Positions 46,891-56,976 of a stretch of 64,000 nt of DNA are shown here, piece by piece. Each line of letters begins with the position of its first letter. Positions within the stretch are counted from its first letter, which is position 1. The DNA is from Vibrio sp. SCSIO 43136. Its GTDB lineage: Bacteria > Pseudomonadota > Gammaproteobacteria > Enterobacterales > Vibrionaceae. Where the stretch lies: the NCBI RefSeq assembly GCF_023716565.1, contig NZ_CP071848.1:248001-312000 (forward strand), read 5' to 3'. The translations under genes were made by a program, and so were the position numbers. The notes under the pieces are model-generated. The model had not been told where the DNA came from and made no database searches. It was given only the letters and a program-made list of their open reading frames with translations.

Positions 46891-47262
46891 ATGATCCAAA
46901 TGCAAAGTATGCTGGACGCAGCTGATAACTCAGGCGCTCGCAGTGTAATGTGTATTAAGGTTCTGGGTGGTTCTCACCGTCGTTATGCACATATCGGTGA
47001 CGTTATCAAAGTTACTGTGAAGGAAGCAATTCCTCGCGGTAAAGTAAAGAAAGGTGACGTTCTGAAGGCGGTGGTTGTGCGCACCCGTAAAGGCGTTCGT
47101 CGTCCAGACGGTTCTGTCATTCGCTTCGACCGTAATGCTTGTGTATTGTTGAACGACACTACTGAGCAACCAGTCGGCACACGTATCTTTGGTCCAGTGA
47201 CTCGTGAACTTCGTAATGCGAAATTCATGAAGATTGTTTCACTAGCACCTGAAGTACTGTAA
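46891..47262 (+). CDS. rplN: 50S ribosomal protein L14
   Basis: Interface protein forming bridge B8 with 16S rRNA; target of RsfS. 123 aa, [20 protein letters not shown]. First gene of the spc operon. Confidence 0.99.
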   Translation: MIQMQSMLDAADNSGARSVMCIKVLGGSHRRYAHIGDVIKVTVKEAIPRGKVKKGDVLKAVVVRTRKGVRRPDGSVIRFDRNACVLLNDTTEQPVGTRIFGPVTRELRNAKFMKIVSLAPEVL

Positions 47263-47273
47263 GGAGCTATAAA

Positions 47274-47591
47274 ATGGCAGCTAAAATCCGTCGTAATGAC
47301 GAAGTAATCGTTCTTGCTGGTAAAGATAAAGGCAAGCGCGGTAAAGTAACTAAGGTTCTAGCAACCGGTAAAGTTATCGTTGAAGGTATCAACCTTGTTA
47401 AGAAGCACCAGAAGCCTGTACCGGCTCTTGGTCAACAAGGTGGCATCGTTGAACAAGAAGCAGCTATTGATGCTTCTAACGTTGCAATCTTTAACGCAGC
47501 TACTGGTAAAGCTGACCGTATCGGTTTCCGTATTGAAGACGGCAAAAAAGTTCGTTTCTTCAAGTCTAACGGCGAAACCGTTTCTAACTAA
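47274..47591 (+). CDS. rplX: 50S ribosomal protein L24
   Basis: Assembly initiator protein with KOW motif ([20 protein letters not shown]). 105 aa. Confidence 0.99.
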   Translation: MAAKIRRNDEVIVLAGKDKGKRGKVTKVLATGKVIVEGINLVKKHQKPVPALGQQGGIVEQEAAIDASNVAIFNAATGKADRIGFRIEDGKKVRFFKSNGETVSN

Positions 47592-47614
47592 TAGAAGTAA
47601 TTTGGAGTTCTACT

Positions 47615-48154
47615 ATGGCGAAACTGCATGATTACTACAAGTCGTCTGTAGTCGCTGAACTGACCAAAGAGTTCAGCTACACAAGCGTCATGCAAGTCCC
47701 TAGAATCGAAAAGATCACCCTAAACATGGGTGTGGGTGAAGCAATCAACGATAAGAAACTGCTAGAAAACGCAGCAGCTGATATGGCAACGATCTCTGGT
47801 CAGAAGCCACTAATCACTAAAGCGCGTAAATCTGTTGCAGGTTTCAAAATCCGTGAAGGCTACCCAATCGGTTGTAAAGTAACCTTGCGTGGCGAACGTA
47901 TGTGGGATTTTCTTGAGCGTTTGATTAACATCGCTCTTCCACGTGTACGTGACTTCCGTGGCGTTAGCGCTAAGTCTTTTGACGGACGCGGTAACTACAG
48001 CATGGGCGTTCGCGAGCAAATCATCTTCCCGGAAATCGACTACGATAAAGTCGATCGTGTTCGCGGTCTTGATATCACTATCACGACGTCTGCAAGCACT
48101 GATGAGGAAGGCCGAGCTCTGCTGGCTGCCTTTAACTTCCCATTCCGTAAGTAA
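47615..48154 (+). CDS. rplE: 50S ribosomal protein L5
   Basis: 5S rRNA-binding protein contacting P-site tRNA and S13. 179 aa, [36 protein letters not shown]. The gene lies between rplX and rpsN in the usual spc order. Confidence 0.99.
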   Translation: MAKLHDYYKSSVVAELTKEFSYTSVMQVPRIEKITLNMGVGEAINDKKLLENAAADMATISGQKPLITKARKSVAGFKIREGYPIGCKVTLRGERMWDFLERLINIALPRVRDFRGVSAKSFDGRGNYSMGVREQIIFPEIDYDKVDRVRGLDITITTSASTDEEGRALLAAFNFPFRK

Positions 48155-48171
48155 GGTGAAGGGTTACTGTT

Positions 48172-48477
48172 ATGGCTAAACAATCTATGAAAGCACGCGA
48201 AGCAAAGCGTGCGAAGCTTGTAGCTAAGTACGCTGAAAAGCGTGCAGCGCTAAAAGTTATCATCAGCGATGTAAACGCATCTGAAGAAGATCGTTGGAAC
48301 GCAGTTCTTAAACTGCAAACTCTTCCACGTGATTCAAGTGCATCACGTCAGCGCAACCGTTGTAACCAAACTGGTCGTCCACACGGTTACCTACGTAAGT
48401 TCGGTCTAAGCCGTATTAAGGTTCGTGAAGCTTGCATGAAAGGCGAGATTCCGGGTCTTCGTAAGGCTAGCTGGTAA
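48172..48477 (+). CDS. rpsN: 30S ribosomal protein S14 (zinc-free form)
   Basis: 30S head protein. 101 aa, the long C- form: it lacks the CxxC pairs of the short zinc-binding type, having [20 protein letters not shown] with isolated Cys. Confidence 0.99.
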   Translation: MAKQSMKAREAKRAKLVAKYAEKRAALKVIISDVNASEEDRWNAVLKLQTLPRDSSASRQRNRCNQTGRPHGYLRKFGLSRIKVREACMKGEIPGLRKASW

Positions 48478-48506
48478 TTGCCACTTAATCATTTGGAGTA
48501 AAGTTT

Positions 48507-48899
48507 ATGAGCATGCAAGATCCGATTTCGGATATGCTGACCCGCGTTCGTAACGGTCAGGCAGCAAACAAAGTTGCTGTAACTATGCCTTCTTCAAAGC
48601 TTAAAGTTGCAATTGCTGCACTACTAAAAGCTGAAGGTTACATCGCAGACTTCGCTGTAAGCGGCGAAGCGAAACCAGAGCTAGAAGTTACTCTTAAGTA
48701 CTTCCAAGCGAAACCAGTAATTGAGCAAATCCAACGTGTTTCTCGTCCATCTCTTCGTGTTTACAAGAAGAAAGACGAGCTACCATCTGTAATGGGTGGT
48801 CTGGGTATTGCTGTAGTTTCCACTTCCAAAGGTCTTATGACTGACCGTGCTGCTCGTAAAGCAGGTCTTGGTGGTGAAATCATCTGTTACGTAGCTTAA
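48507..48899 (+). CDS. rpsH: 30S ribosomal protein S8
   Basis: Primary 16S rRNA-binding protein; in E. coli it represses the spc operon at the rplE region. 130 aa, [20 protein letters not shown] and [20 protein letters not shown]. Confidence 0.99.
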   Translation: MSMQDPISDMLTRVRNGQAANKVAVTMPSSKLKVAIAALLKAEGYIADFAVSGEAKPELEVTLKYFQAKPVIEQIQRVSRPSLRVYKKKDELPSVMGGLGIAVVSTSKGLMTDRAARKAGLGGEIICYVA

Positions 48900-48911
48900 T
48901 AGGAGTAGACT

Positions 48912-49445
48912 ATGTCTCGTGTTGCTAAAGCACCTGTCGCTATTCCAGCTGGCGTAGAGGTGAAACTAAACGGCCAAGAAGTAAGCGTAAAAGGTCCTAA
49001 AGGTGAACTAACTCGCGTTCTTAACGCAGGAGTTGTAGTAGCTCAGGAAGAAAACAACCTAACTTTCGGTCCGAAAGAAGGTGTTGCTAACGCATGGGCA
49101 CAAGCAGGTACTGCTCGCGCTCTAGTTAACAACATGGTTGTTGGTGTTACTGAAGGCTTTACTAAGAAGCTAATCCTTAAGGGTGTAGGTTACCGTGCTG
49201 CTATCAAAGGCAACGCTGTAGGCCTAACTCTAGGCTTCTCTCACCCAGTTGAGCATGAACTGCCAGCGGGTATCAAAGCTGAGTGTCCAAGCCAAACTGA
49301 GATCGTACTAACTGGTTGTGACAAACAACTTGTTGGTCAGGTTGCAGCTGACATTCGTTCTTACCGTGAGCCTGAGCCTTACAAAGGTAAAGGTGTTCGT
49401 TACGCAGATGAAAATGTGCGTACTAAAGAAGCTAAGAAGAAGTAA
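48912..49445 (+). CDS. rplF: 50S ribosomal protein L6
   Basis: Stalk-base protein near the sarcin-ricin loop. 177 aa; C-terminal [20 protein letters not shown] is the RNA-binding motif. Confidence 0.99.
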   Translation: MSRVAKAPVAIPAGVEVKLNGQEVSVKGPKGELTRVLNAGVVVAQEENNLTFGPKEGVANAWAQAGTARALVNNMVVGVTEGFTKKLILKGVGYRAAIKGNAVGLTLGFSHPVEHELPAGIKAECPSQTEIVLTGCDKQLVGQVAADIRSYREPEPYKGKGVRYADENVRTKEAKKK

Positions 49446-49454
49446 GGTAACACT

Positions 49455-49808
49455 ATGGATAAGAAAGCATCTCGCATCCGTCGTGCTACACGTGCACGTC
49501 GTAAGATTGCAGAACTTGGTGCAACTCGCCTGGTAGTACACCGTACTCCTCGCCACGTATACGCTCAAGTTATCGCAGCGAACGGCTCTGAGGTTATCGC
49601 AGCCGCTTCTACTGTAGAAAAAGCGATCCGTGAGCAAGTGAAATACACTGGTAACATCGAAGCAGCACAAGCAGTAGGTAAAGCTATTGCTGAGCGCGCT
49701 CTTGAAAAAGGCGTGTCTTCAGTTGCATTCGATCGCTCTGGTTTCCAATACCACGGTCGAGTAGCGGCGCTAGCAGATTCTGCTCGCGAAGCTGGTCTGA
49801 AATTCTAA
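49455..49808 (+). CDS. rplR: 50S ribosomal protein L18
   Basis: 5S rRNA-binding protein. 117 aa, basic N-terminus [18 protein letters not shown] and the [16 protein letters not shown] segment [20 protein letters not shown]. Confidence 0.99.
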   Translation: MDKKASRIRRATRARRKIAELGATRLVVHRTPRHVYAQVIAANGSEVIAAASTVEKAIREQVKYTGNIEAAQAVGKAIAERALEKGVSSVAFDRSGFQYHGRVAALADSAREAGLKF

Positions 49809-49821
49809 GGTAGGGTTGATG

Positions 49822-50325
49822 ATGTCTAAAGAACAACAACAACAAGCTTCAGATTTGCAAGAAAAGCTGATCGCTGTTAACCGTGTTTCTAAAACGGTTA
49901 AAGGTGGTCGAATCTTTAGCTTTACTGCACTAACTGTAGTTGGTGACGGTAACGGTCGTGTAGGTTTCGGTTACGGCAAAGCTCGTGAAGTACCTGCTGC
50001 GATTCAAAAAGCAATGGAAAAAGCGCGCCGTAACATGGTTACTGTAGCGCTTAAAGATGGCACTCTTCACCACGCTGTGAAAGGTCGCCACACAGGCTCT
50101 AAAGTTTACATGCAGCCAGCTGCTGAAGGTACAGGTATCATCGCCGGTGGTGCGATGCGTGCAGTACTTGAAGTTGTAGGTGTTCACAACGTACTTGCGA
50201 AAGCGTACGGTTCAACGAACCCTATCAACATCGTTCGTGCAACGATCGATGGTCTGAGCGGCATGAAGTCACCAGAAATGGTTGCTGCTAAACGTGGTCT
50301 AACTGTTGAAGCTATTTCGGAGTAA
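49822..50325 (+). CDS. rpsE: 30S ribosomal protein S5
   Basis: Fidelity and mRNA-entry protein. The start is ATG 49822 ([16 protein letters not shown]), 6 nt after TAGGG; ATG 49819 and TTG 49816 are too close to that site. 167 aa. The loop altered in spectinomycin resistance ([17 protein letters not shown]) is wild-type like. Confidence 0.98.
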   Translation: MSKEQQQQASDLQEKLIAVNRVSKTVKGGRIFSFTALTVVGDGNGRVGFGYGKAREVPAAIQKAMEKARRNMVTVALKDGTLHHAVKGRHTGSKVYMQPAAEGTGIIAGGAMRAVLEVVGVHNVLAKAYGSTNPINIVRATIDGLSGMKSPEMVAAKRGLTVEAISE

Positions 50326-50332
50326 GATTACC

Positions 50333-50509
50333 ATGGCAACTATCAAAGTAACTCAAACTAAAAGCTCAATTGGTCGACTACCTAAGCACAAAGCGTGTCT
50401 TAAAGGTCTAGGCCTTCGTAAAATCAACCACACAGTAGAACTTGAAGATACTCCGTGCGTACGCGGCATGATCAACAAGGTTTACTACATGGTTAAAGTT
50501 GAGGAGTAA
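50333..50509 (+). CDS. rpmD: 50S ribosomal protein L30
   Basis: 58 aa, ATG 50333, 7 bp after the rpsE stop; the frame is open from 50306 but that part overlaps rps[21 protein letters not shown]. Confidence 0.98.
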   Translation: MATIKVTQTKSSIGRLPKHKACLKGLGLRKINHTVELEDTPCVRGMINKVYYMVKVEE

Positions 50510-50514
50510 TCAGA

Positions 50515-50949
50515 ATGCGTTTGAATACTCTATCACCGGCTGCTGGTTCTAAGCCTTCTAAGAAGCGCGTAGGCCGTGGTATCGGTTCAGGCCTAGGCAA
50601 GACTGGTGGTCGTGGCCACAAAGGTCAAAAATCACGCTCAGGCGGTAAAGTACGCGTTGGTTTTGAAGGCGGTCAGATGCCTCTTAAACAACGTCTACCA
50701 AAATTCGGTTTTACTTCTCGCAAGAGCCTAGTAACAGCTGAAATTCGTCTAGCTGAGCTAGCGAAAGTTGAAGCTGACGTGATCGATCTAAACAGCCTTA
50801 AAGCTGCTAACCTAATCACTAAGAACATCGAATTCGTAAAAGTTGTTCTTTCTGGTGAACTTAGCAAAGCTGTGACTGTTAAAGGTCTTCGCGTGACTAA
50901 AGGCGCTAAAGCTGCTATCGAAGCTGCTGGCGGTAAAATCGAGGAATAA
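50515..50949 (+). CDS. rplO: 50S ribosomal protein L15
   Basis: Late-assembly 23S rRNA-binding protein. 144 aa, with the Gly-rich extension [20 protein letters not shown] and [18 protein letters not shown]. Confidence 0.99.
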   Translation: MRLNTLSPAAGSKPSKKRVGRGIGSGLGKTGGRGHKGQKSRSGGKVRVGFEGGQMPLKQRLPKFGFTSRKSLVTAEIRLAELAKVEADVIDLNSLKAANLITKNIEFVKVVLSGELSKAVTVKGLRVTKGAKAAIEAAGGKIEE

Positions 50950-50973
50950 TAATACTCGAGGGACGAGGTACAG

Positions 50974-52311
50974 ATGGCAAAGAAACCAGGACAAGATTTT
51001 CGTAGTGCTCAAAGCGGCTTAGCTGAACTAAAGTCGCGCTTACTATTCGTAATAGGTGCACTTTTAGTATTCCGAGCCGGCTCTTTTGTGCCGATTCCTG
51101 GTATTGACGCAGCTGTACTTGCCGATCTTTTTGATCAGCAGAAGGGCACCATCGTTGAAATGTTTAACATGTTCTCCGGTGGTGCACTTGAGCGTGCATC
51201 CATCTTAGCACTGGGCATCATGCCGTATATTTCGGCATCGATCGTAGTTCAGTTGCTTACAGTAGTTCACCCAGCGTTGGCTGAACTCAAAAAAGAGGGT
51301 GAAGCTGGCCGTCGTAAGATAAGCCAATACACACGCTACGGCACGCTAGTGCTTGCAACATTCCAAGCCATTGGTATTGCAACTGGCCTACCGAACATGG
51401 TCGACAATCTGGTCGTTATCGACCAAACCATGTTCACGCTAATTGCTACCATCAGTCTAGTAACCGGTACCATGTTCTTGATGTGGTTAGGTGAACAGAT
51501 TACTGAGCGCGGAATTGGTAATGGTATTTCTCTCATTATCTTTGCAGGTATCGTTGCTGGATTGCCTTCGGCAGTTGGTCAAACAATCGAGCAAGCGCGT
51601 CAAGGTGAATTGCACGTACTTCTTCTGCTGCTAATCGGTGTATTAGCTTTTGCTGTAATCTACTTCGTAGTTTTCATGGAGCGTGGTCAACGTCGTATCG
51701 TTGTAAACTACGCGAAGCGTCAACAAGGTCGTAAGGTTTTTGCAGCACAAAGCACGCACCTGCCACTTAAAATTAATATGGCAGGTGTAATTCCAGCGAT
51801 TTTTGCATCGAGCATTATTTTGTTCCCAGGAACACTGGCTCAATGGTTTGGTAACTCTGGTGGTGAGGACAGCGCGCTTAGTTTCCTAACTGACGTGTCT
51901 TTGGCTCTTAGCCCAGGTCAACCATTGTATGTAGTGCTTTATGCAGCAGCGATTATCTTCTTCTGCTTCTTCTACACGGCGTTGCAATTCAACCCGCGTG
52001 AAACAGCAGATAATTTGAAGAAGTCTGGTGCATTCGTACCCGGTATCCGCCCAGGTGAGCAGACAGCGAAATATATCGATAAAGTGATGACACGACTAAC
52101 CCTTGCGGGCGCTCTGTACATTACCTTTATCTGTCTGATCCCAGAGTTCATGATGGTCGCGTGGAACGTACGTTTCTACTTCGGCGGTACTTCACTACTT
52201 ATCGTAGTGGTAGTAATCATGGATTTCATGGCACAGGTACAGACTCATCTGATGTCTCAACAGTATGATTCTGTGTTGAAGAAAGCTAATCTGAAAGGCT
52301 ATGGCCGTTAA
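50974..52311 (+). CDS. secY: Protein translocase subunit SecY
   Basis: Channel subunit of SecYEG. 445 aa with ten membrane segments; signatures include [33 protein letters not shown] (split here as [15 protein letters not shown]), the SecA-contact loops [20 protein letters not shown] and [20 protein letters not shown]. In the spc operon between rplO and rpmJ. Confidence 0.98.
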   Translation: MAKKPGQDFRSAQSGLAELKSRLLFVIGALLVFRAGSFVPIPGIDAAVLADLFDQQKGTIVEMFNMFSGGALERASILALGIMPYISASIVVQLLTVVHPALAELKKEGEAGRRKISQYTRYGTLVLATFQAIGIATGLPNMVDNLVVIDQTMFTLIATISLVTGTMFLMWLGEQITERGIGNGISLIIFAGIVAGLPSAVGQTIEQARQGELHVLLLLLIGVLAFAVIYFVVFMERGQRRIVVNYAKRQQGRKVFAAQSTHLPLKINMAGVIPAIFASSIILFPGTLAQWFGNSGGEDSALSFLTDVSLALSPGQPLYVVLYAAAIIFFCFFYTALQFNPRETADNLKKSGAFVPGIRPGEQTAKYIDKVMTRLTLAGALYITFICLIPEFMMVAWNVRFYFGGTSLLIVVVVIMDFMAQVQTHLMSQQYDSVLKKANLKGYGR

Positions 52312-52350
52312 TCGGCGGTAGTTGACAGATTACACTTACGGAGTTTAGCA

Positions 52351-52464
52351 ATGAAAGTTCGTGCTTCCGTTAAAAAAATCTGCCGTAACTGTAAAGTTAT
52401 CAAGCGCAACGGTGTTGTGCGTGTAATTTGCAGTGAGCCAAAGCATAAGCAACGCCAAGGCTAA
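52351..52464 (+). CDS. rpmJ: 50S ribosomal protein L36 (zinc-binding form)
   Basis: 37 aa starting [20 protein letters not shown]. The zinc ligands Cys11, Cys14, Cys27 and His32 are present. ACGGAG precedes the ATG. Too short for usual ORF cut-offs. Last gene of the spc operon. Confidence 0.97.
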
Positions 52465-52481
52465 TTAGCAGAAATTTTTAC

Positions 52482-52510
52482 TTGAAATATAAGGTATGGT
52501 CGAGTATATT
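52482..52510 (+). promoter_or_regulatory. Candidate alpha-operon promoter
   Basis: TTGAAA (52482-52487), 17-bp spacer, TATATT (52505-52510). The -10 lies in the loop of the terminator hairpin described next. Start would be near 52517. Confidence 0.5.
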
Positions 52511-52526
52511 CCTCGGCCTACCTTTT
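52493..52526 (+). terminator. Terminator after rpmJ, overlapping the alpha promoter
   Basis: GGTATGGTCGAG (52493-52504), loop TATATTC, CTCGGCCTACC (52512-52522), then TTTT. The stem has one bulge and one G-T pair. Confidence 0.55.
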
Positions 52527-52613
52527 GCGTGCAAAAGAAGTAGTATTCCGCAGCGTATCCATAACGGGCTTTGCTGCGGCTATTCTTTTTAGAAACATTT
52601 GGAGTGAATAATG
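52517..52613 (+). ncRNA. Alpha-operon leader (probable S4-binding pseudoknot)
   Basis: About 95 nt between the presumed start and the rpsM ATG, including CCGCAGC...GCTGCGG (52548-52579 region). In E. coli and relatives this position folds into a pseudoknot that S4 binds to repress rpsM-rplQ translation. I infer the same by position, not by a structure model. Confidence 0.45.
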
Positions 52614-52967
52614 GCCCGTATAGCAGGCATTAACATTCCTGATCAAAAGCATGCTGTAATCGCACTTACTGCGATCTACGGTATCGGTAAAACTCGCTCT
52701 CAAGCTATCCTAGCTGAAGTGGGTATTGCTGAAGATGTTAAGATCAGTGAACTAACTGAAGAGCAGATCGATCAACTGCGTGATGGTGTAGCTAAGTACA
52801 CTGTAGAGGGTGATCTACGTCGTGAAGTTTCCATGAACATCAAGCGTCTAATGGACCTTGGCTGTTACCGTGGTCTTCGTCATCGTCGCAGTCTACCACT
52901 ACGTGGACAGCGTACTAAAACCAATGCTCGCACCCGTAAGGGTCCGCGTAAGCCGATCAAAAAGTAA
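52611..52967 (+). CDS. rpsM: 30S ribosomal protein S13
   Basis: Head protein contacting P-site tRNA and bridges to L5. 118 aa, [20 protein letters not shown]; basic tail. TTTGGAGTG precedes the ATG. First gene of the alpha operon. Confidence 0.99.
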   Translation: MARIAGINIPDQKHAVIALTAIYGIGKTRSQAILAEVGIAEDVKISELTEEQIDQLRDGVAKYTVEGDLRREVSMNIKRLMDLGCYRGLRHRRSLPLRGQRTKTNARTRKGPRKPIKK

Positions 52968-52984
52968 TCGGAAGGTAGAGTACA

Positions 52985-53374
52985 ATGGCAAAACAACCAA
53001 CTCGCGCTCGTAAGCGCGTACGCAAGCAAGTTGCTGATGGCGTAGCGCACATCCATGCATCTTTCAACAACACAATCGTTACCATTACTGACCGTCAGGG
53101 CAACGCACTAGCGTGGGCTACTGCAGGTGGTTCAGGTTTCCGTGGTTCTCGTAAGTCTACTCCGTTCGCAGCACAGGTTGCAGCAGAGCGCGCAGGCGAA
53201 ATGGCTAAAGAGTACGGTCTAAAGAACTTAGAAGTTATGGTTAAGGGCCCAGGTCCAGGTCGTGAGTCAACTATCCGCGCACTAAACGCTGCTGGATACC
53301 GCATCACAAACATCGTTGATGCTACTCCGATCCCTCATAACGGTTGTCGTCCACCTAAGAAACGTCGCGTATAA
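52985..53374 (+). CDS. rpsK: 30S ribosomal protein S11
   Basis: Platform protein near the mRNA exit. 129 aa, [20 protein letters not shown] and the C-terminal [15 protein letters not shown]. Confidence 0.99.
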   Translation: MAKQPTRARKRVRKQVADGVAHIHASFNNTIVTITDRQGNALAWATAGGSGFRGSRKSTPFAAQVAAERAGEMAKEYGLKNLEVMVKGPGPGRESTIRALNAAGYRITNIVDATPIPHNGCRPPKKRRV

Positions 53375-53406
53375 CGTTTCGTTTTTAGGAAAACTGGAGA
53401 AAGAAC

Positions 53407-54027
53407 ATGGCAAGATATTTGGGTCCTAAGCTGAAGCTTAGCCGTCGTGAAGGCACTGACTTATTCCTTAAGTCTGGTGTTCGCGCGATCGATACCAAGT
53501 GTAAAATTGATAACGCACCAGGTGTACACGGCGCTCGTCGCGGTCGTCTATCTGACTATGGCGTTCAGCTTCGTGAGAAGCAAAAAGTTCGTCGTATGTA
53601 CGGCGTTCTAGAAAAACAATTCCGTAACTACTACAAAGAAGCTGCACGCCTTAAAGGCAACACAGGTGAAAACCTGCTTCAGCTTCTTGAAGGTCGTCTT
53701 GATAACGTAGTTTACCGTATGGGCTTTGGTGCAACTCGCGCTGAATCTCGTCAGCTAGTTAGCCACAAAGCTATCCTAGTTAACGGTAAAGTTGTAAACG
53801 TTCCTTCATTCAAAGTTGCGGCTAACGACGTTGTTTCTATCCGTGAGAAAGCTAAACAGCAATCTCGCATCAAAGCAGCTCTAGAAGTTGCTGAACAACG
53901 CGAAAAACCAACTTGGATTGAAGTCGATGGTGGCAAAATGGAAGGTACATTCAAGCGTATGCCTGAGCGTTCTGACCTGTCAGCTGACATCAACGAACAC
54001 CTGATCGTCGAGCTTTACTCTAAGTAA
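53407..54027 (+). CDS. rpsD: 30S ribosomal protein S4
   Basis: Early 16S rRNA-binding protein and repressor of the alpha operon. 206 aa, [20 protein letters not shown], with S4 domain [20 protein letters not shown]. It has a single Cys (KCKI), so no zinc site. Confidence 0.99.
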   Translation: MARYLGPKLKLSRREGTDLFLKSGVRAIDTKCKIDNAPGVHGARRGRLSDYGVQLREKQKVRRMYGVLEKQFRNYYKEAARLKGNTGENLLQLLEGRLDNVVYRMGFGATRAESRQLVSHKAILVNGKVVNVPSFKVAANDVVSIREKAKQQSRIKAALEVAEQREKPTWIEVDGGKMEGTFKRMPERSDLSADINEHLIVELYSK

Positions 54028-54051
54028 GGTTTAAATTAAAGAGAGGACACA

Positions 54052-55044
54052 ATGCAGGGTTCTGTAACAGAATTTCTTAAGCCACGTCTTGTTGACATCG
54101 AACAGATCAGCACGACACACGCAAAAGTAACCCTAGAGCCGTTAGAGCGTGGTTTTGGCCATACTCTAGGTAACGCGCTTCGTCGCATCCTTCTATCTTC
54201 TATGCCTGGTTGCGCAGTAACTGAGGTAGAGATTGAAGGTGTGCTTCACGAGTACAGCACCAAAGAAGGTGTACAAGAAGATATCCTTGAGATCCTTCTT
54301 AACCTGAAAGGTCTAGCTGTAAAAGTGGCCGAAGGCAAAGATGAAGTGTTTATTACACTGAACAAGTCTGGCTCGGGCCCTGTTGTTGCAGGTGACATCA
54401 CCCATGATGGTGATGTTGAGATCGCTAACCCAGAGCACGTTATTTGTCACCTAACGGATGACAACGCTGAGATCGCTATGCGCATCAAAGTTGAACGTGG
54501 TCGTGGTTATGTTCCTGCTTCAGCTCGTATTCACACTGAAGAAGACGAGCGTCCAATCGGTCGTTTGCTTGTAGACGCAACATTCAGCCCAGTAGACAAA
54601 ATTGCCTACGCAGTTGAAGCAGCGCGTGTTGAGCAGCGTACTGACTTGGATAAACTTGTTATCGATATGGAAACTAACGGTACGCTAGATCCTGAAGAAG
54701 CTATCCGTCGTTCAGCAACTATTCTTGCTGAGCAACTAGATGCCTTCGTTGATCTTCGTGACATTCGTGTTCCAGAAGAGAAAGAAGAGAAGCCGGAGTT
54801 CGATCCGATCCTACTACGTCCTGTAGACGATCTTGAACTAACAGTTCGCTCTGCTAACTGTCTGAAAGCAGAAGCGATTCACTACATCGGTGATCTTGTA
54901 CAGCGCACTGAGGTTGAGCTACTTAAAACGCCAAACCTTGGTAAAAAATCTCTTACTGAGATTAAAGACGTACTTGCATCACGTGGTCTGTCTCTGGGCA
55001 TGCGCCTAGAAAACTGGCCACCAGCGTCTATCGCTGAAGATTAA
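54052..55044 (+). CDS. rpoA: RNA polymerase subunit alpha
   Basis: Dimerisation platform of RNA polymerase. 330 aa. N-terminal domain with [21 protein letters not shown]-terminal domain (about 250-322) with [39 protein letters not shown], the helices that bind UP elements and CRP (Arg265 region). Confidence 0.99.
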   Translation: MQGSVTEFLKPRLVDIEQISTTHAKVTLEPLERGFGHTLGNALRRILLSSMPGCAVTEVEIEGVLHEYSTKEGVQEDILEILLNLKGLAVKVAEGKDEVFITLNKSGSGPVVAGDITHDGDVEIANPEHVICHLTDDNAEIAMRIKVERGRGYVPASARIHTEEDERPIGRLLVDATFSPVDKIAYAVEAARVEQRTDLDKLVIDMETNGTLDPEEAIRRSATILAEQLDAFVDLRDIRVPEEKEEKPEFDPILLRPVDDLELTVRSANCLKAEAIHYIGDLVQRTEVELLKTPNLGKKSLTEIKDVLASRGLSLGMRLENWPPASIAED

Positions 55045-55070
55045 TCGATACTAGTTAGAAGGATTAGGTC

Positions 55071-55457
55071 ATGCGCCATCGTAAGAGTGGTCGTCAACTC
55101 AACCGCAACAGCAGTCATCGCAAAGCGATGTTCAGCAACATGGCTAGCTCTCTAGTACGTCATGAAGTTATCAAGACTACTTTGCCAAAAGCAAAAGAGC
55201 TACGTCGCGTAGTTGAGCCTTTGATTACACTAGCTAAGACTGACAGTGTTGCTAACCGTCGTCTAGCATTTGCACGCACTCGTGATAACGAAGTTGTTGC
55301 AAAACTATTTAACGAACTAGGTCCACGTTTTGCTGCTCGTCAGGGCGGTTACACTCGTATCCTAAAAGCTGGCTTCCGTGCTGGTGATAAAGCTCCAATG
55401 GCTTACATTGAGCTTGTAGATCGCCCAGAAGCATCTGAAGAAGCTGCTGCTGAGTAA
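55071..55457 (+). CDS. rplQ: 50S ribosomal protein L17
   Basis: 128 aa, [29 protein letters not shown]-like [18 protein letters not shown]. Last gene of the alpha operon; terminator follows. Confidence 0.99.
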   Translation: MRHRKSGRQLNRNSSHRKAMFSNMASSLVRHEVIKTTLPKAKELRRVVEPLITLAKTDSVANRRLAFARTRDNEVVAKLFNELGPRFAARQGGYTRILKAGFRAGDKAPMAYIELVDRPEASEEAAAE

Positions 55458-55477
55458 TCAGTAAGTTCGTAAGAACT

Positions 55478-55506
55478 AAAAAGCCGAGCGCAAGCTCGGC
55501 TTTTTT
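55478..55506. terminator. Terminator after rplQ
   Basis: AAAAAGCCGAGC, loop GCAA, GCTCGGCTTTTTT. Symmetric runs let it also serve the convergent metY gene. Confidence 0.92.
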
Positions 55507-55524
55507 GCGTTTAATGGACAGGAA

Positions 55525-56793
55525 TTAGGCCTGCAGTGCCTGATTGAGATCTTCTAATATGTCATCGATGTGTTCGATACCAACAGATAGACGGATCATC
55601 TCAGGCGATACTCCCGCTTGGGCTTGTTCTGATGGTTCTAGTTGGCGGTGAGTGGTGGATGCTGGATGACACGCGAGTGTTTTAGCATCACCAATATTCA
55701 CTAATCGCTTCACAAGTTTTAGCGCATCATAAAAACGTACACCTGCGTCGTAGCCATCTTTAAGACCAAATGAAAGGATCGCCGAAGGCTTTCCATCCAT
55801 ATATTTTTCTGCCAACGAATAGAACTCAGACTCTTTGAGTCCGGCATAACTTACCCAGCTGACTTTATCGTGCTTCTCTAAAAACTCAGCAACTTTAAGC
55901 GCATTTTCGCAGTGACGCTCCATTCGTAGCGGTAAGGTTTCTAAGCCCTGCATCAACATAAAAGCATTCATCGGTGATAGTGCTGCGCCGGTATTACGTA
56001 AAGGCACAGTACGAACACGGCCGATAAAAGCTGCGGCACCAAAAGCTTCGGTATACACCACACCATGATACGAAGGCTCAGGTTGATTAAGCACCGGGAA
56101 GCGCTCTTTGTGCTCAGCCCAAGGGAATTTGCCTGAATCAACGATTACACCCCCAAGCGTTGTGCCATGACCACCAACATATTTTGTCAGCGAGTGCACG
56201 ACAATATCTGCACCAAACTCAATAGGTTTACACAACACTGGAGTGGCGACGGTGTTGTCGACAATGACGGGTACACCTTGCGCATGGGCTAGCGTTGCAA
56301 TCCCTTCAATGTCGACGATATTGCCCGCTGGATTACCAATGGACTCACAGTAGACAGCCTTGGTCTTGTCATCGATAAGCTCAGCGAGAGATTCTGGTTT
56401 ATCATCTTTGGCGAAGCGAACTTCAATGCCCTGATTGGGAAGCATGTGGGCAAAAAGGGTATAGGTGCCACCATAGAGCTGTGGGGTCGATACGATGTTA
56501 TCGCCCGCCTGAGCGAGCGCTAAGATGGCGTAGTTAATAGCAGCGCTACCAGCACTGACCACCAAAGAGGCTAAACCACCTTCGAGTGCAGCCATGCGTT
56601 GTTCTAGAACATCGTTGGTAGGGTTCATGATTCGGGTGTAGATATTGCCCGGGACTTCGAGATTGAACAGGTCAGCCCCGTGCTGAGCACTATCGAACTC
56701 ATAAGCAACGGTTTGATAGATTGGCGTGGCTACTGATTTGGTGGTTGGGTCGGTTTGGTAGCCGTGGTGTATCGCCAGTGTTTCGTCTTTCAT
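55525..56793 (-). CDS. O-acetylhomoserine/O-acetylserine sulfhydrylase (MetY-type)
   Basis: PLP enzyme of the Cys/Met metabolism family that makes homocysteine from O-acetylhomoserine and sulfide. 422 aa, longer than cystathionine gamma-synthase as is typical of MetY. The PLP lysine is Lys204 in HSLTKYVGGHG; YTRIMNPTNDVLEQRMAALE, VSAGSAAINYAI and VDNTVATP are class signatures. Substrate choice (acetylhomoserine or acetylserine) cannot be settled from sequence. It is convergent with rplQ, and its product pathway fits the sulfate genes at the right end. Confidence 0.9.
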   Translation of the reverse strand: MKDETLAIHHGYQTDPTTKSVATPIYQTVAYEFDSAQHGADLFNLEVPGNIYTRIMNPTNDVLEQRMAALEGGLASLVVSAGSAAINYAILALAQAGDNIVSTPQLYGGTYTLFAHMLPNQGIEVRFAKDDKPESLAELIDDKTKAVYCESIGNPAGNIVDIEGIATLAHAQGVPVIVDNTVATPVLCKPIEFGADIVVHSLTKYVGGHGTTLGGVIVDSGKFPWAEHKERFPVLNQPEPSYHGVVYTEAFGAAAFIGRVRTVPLRNTGAALSPMNAFMLMQGLETLPLRMERHCENALKVAEFLEKHDKVSWVSYAGLKESEFYSLAEKYMDGKPSAILSFGLKDGYDAGVRFYDALKLVKRLVNIGDAKTLACHPASTTHRQLEPSEQAQAGVSPEMIRLSVGIEHIDDILEDLNQALQA

Positions 56794-56906
56794 CGCACTT
56801 CCTTGACTGTGAACAGATTTTATAAGTAACAGTCAGCATGGCATGAGTAAGCACAAAGATCATGCGCATGGTTGAAAAGTGTTCACGTCGTCACTGGCGA
56901 GTTTAG

Positions 56907-56964
56907 ACCAATGCTACTAATTATGTGCACCAGCTAGTCTGTTCAGATAATTAGTAGCATTGGT
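56907..56964. repeat. Perfect 18-bp inverted repeat with 22-bp centre
   Basis: The arms are 56907-56924 (ACCAATGCTACTAATTAT) and 56947-56964, exact reverse complements. The element ends 12 bp after the stop of the DUF2780 gene (minus strand) and 114 bp before the metY start. No T-run flanks it on either strand. Could be a long-stem 3' structure or a small intergenic repeat element. Confidence 0.85.
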
Positions 56965-56976
56965 ATTGTTACAGGT

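Noticed and set aside
56907-56964. Insertion sequence or transposon end
   Set aside because: No transposase ORF, no visible target duplication, and only 58 bp between outer ends; reported as an inverted repeat instead.
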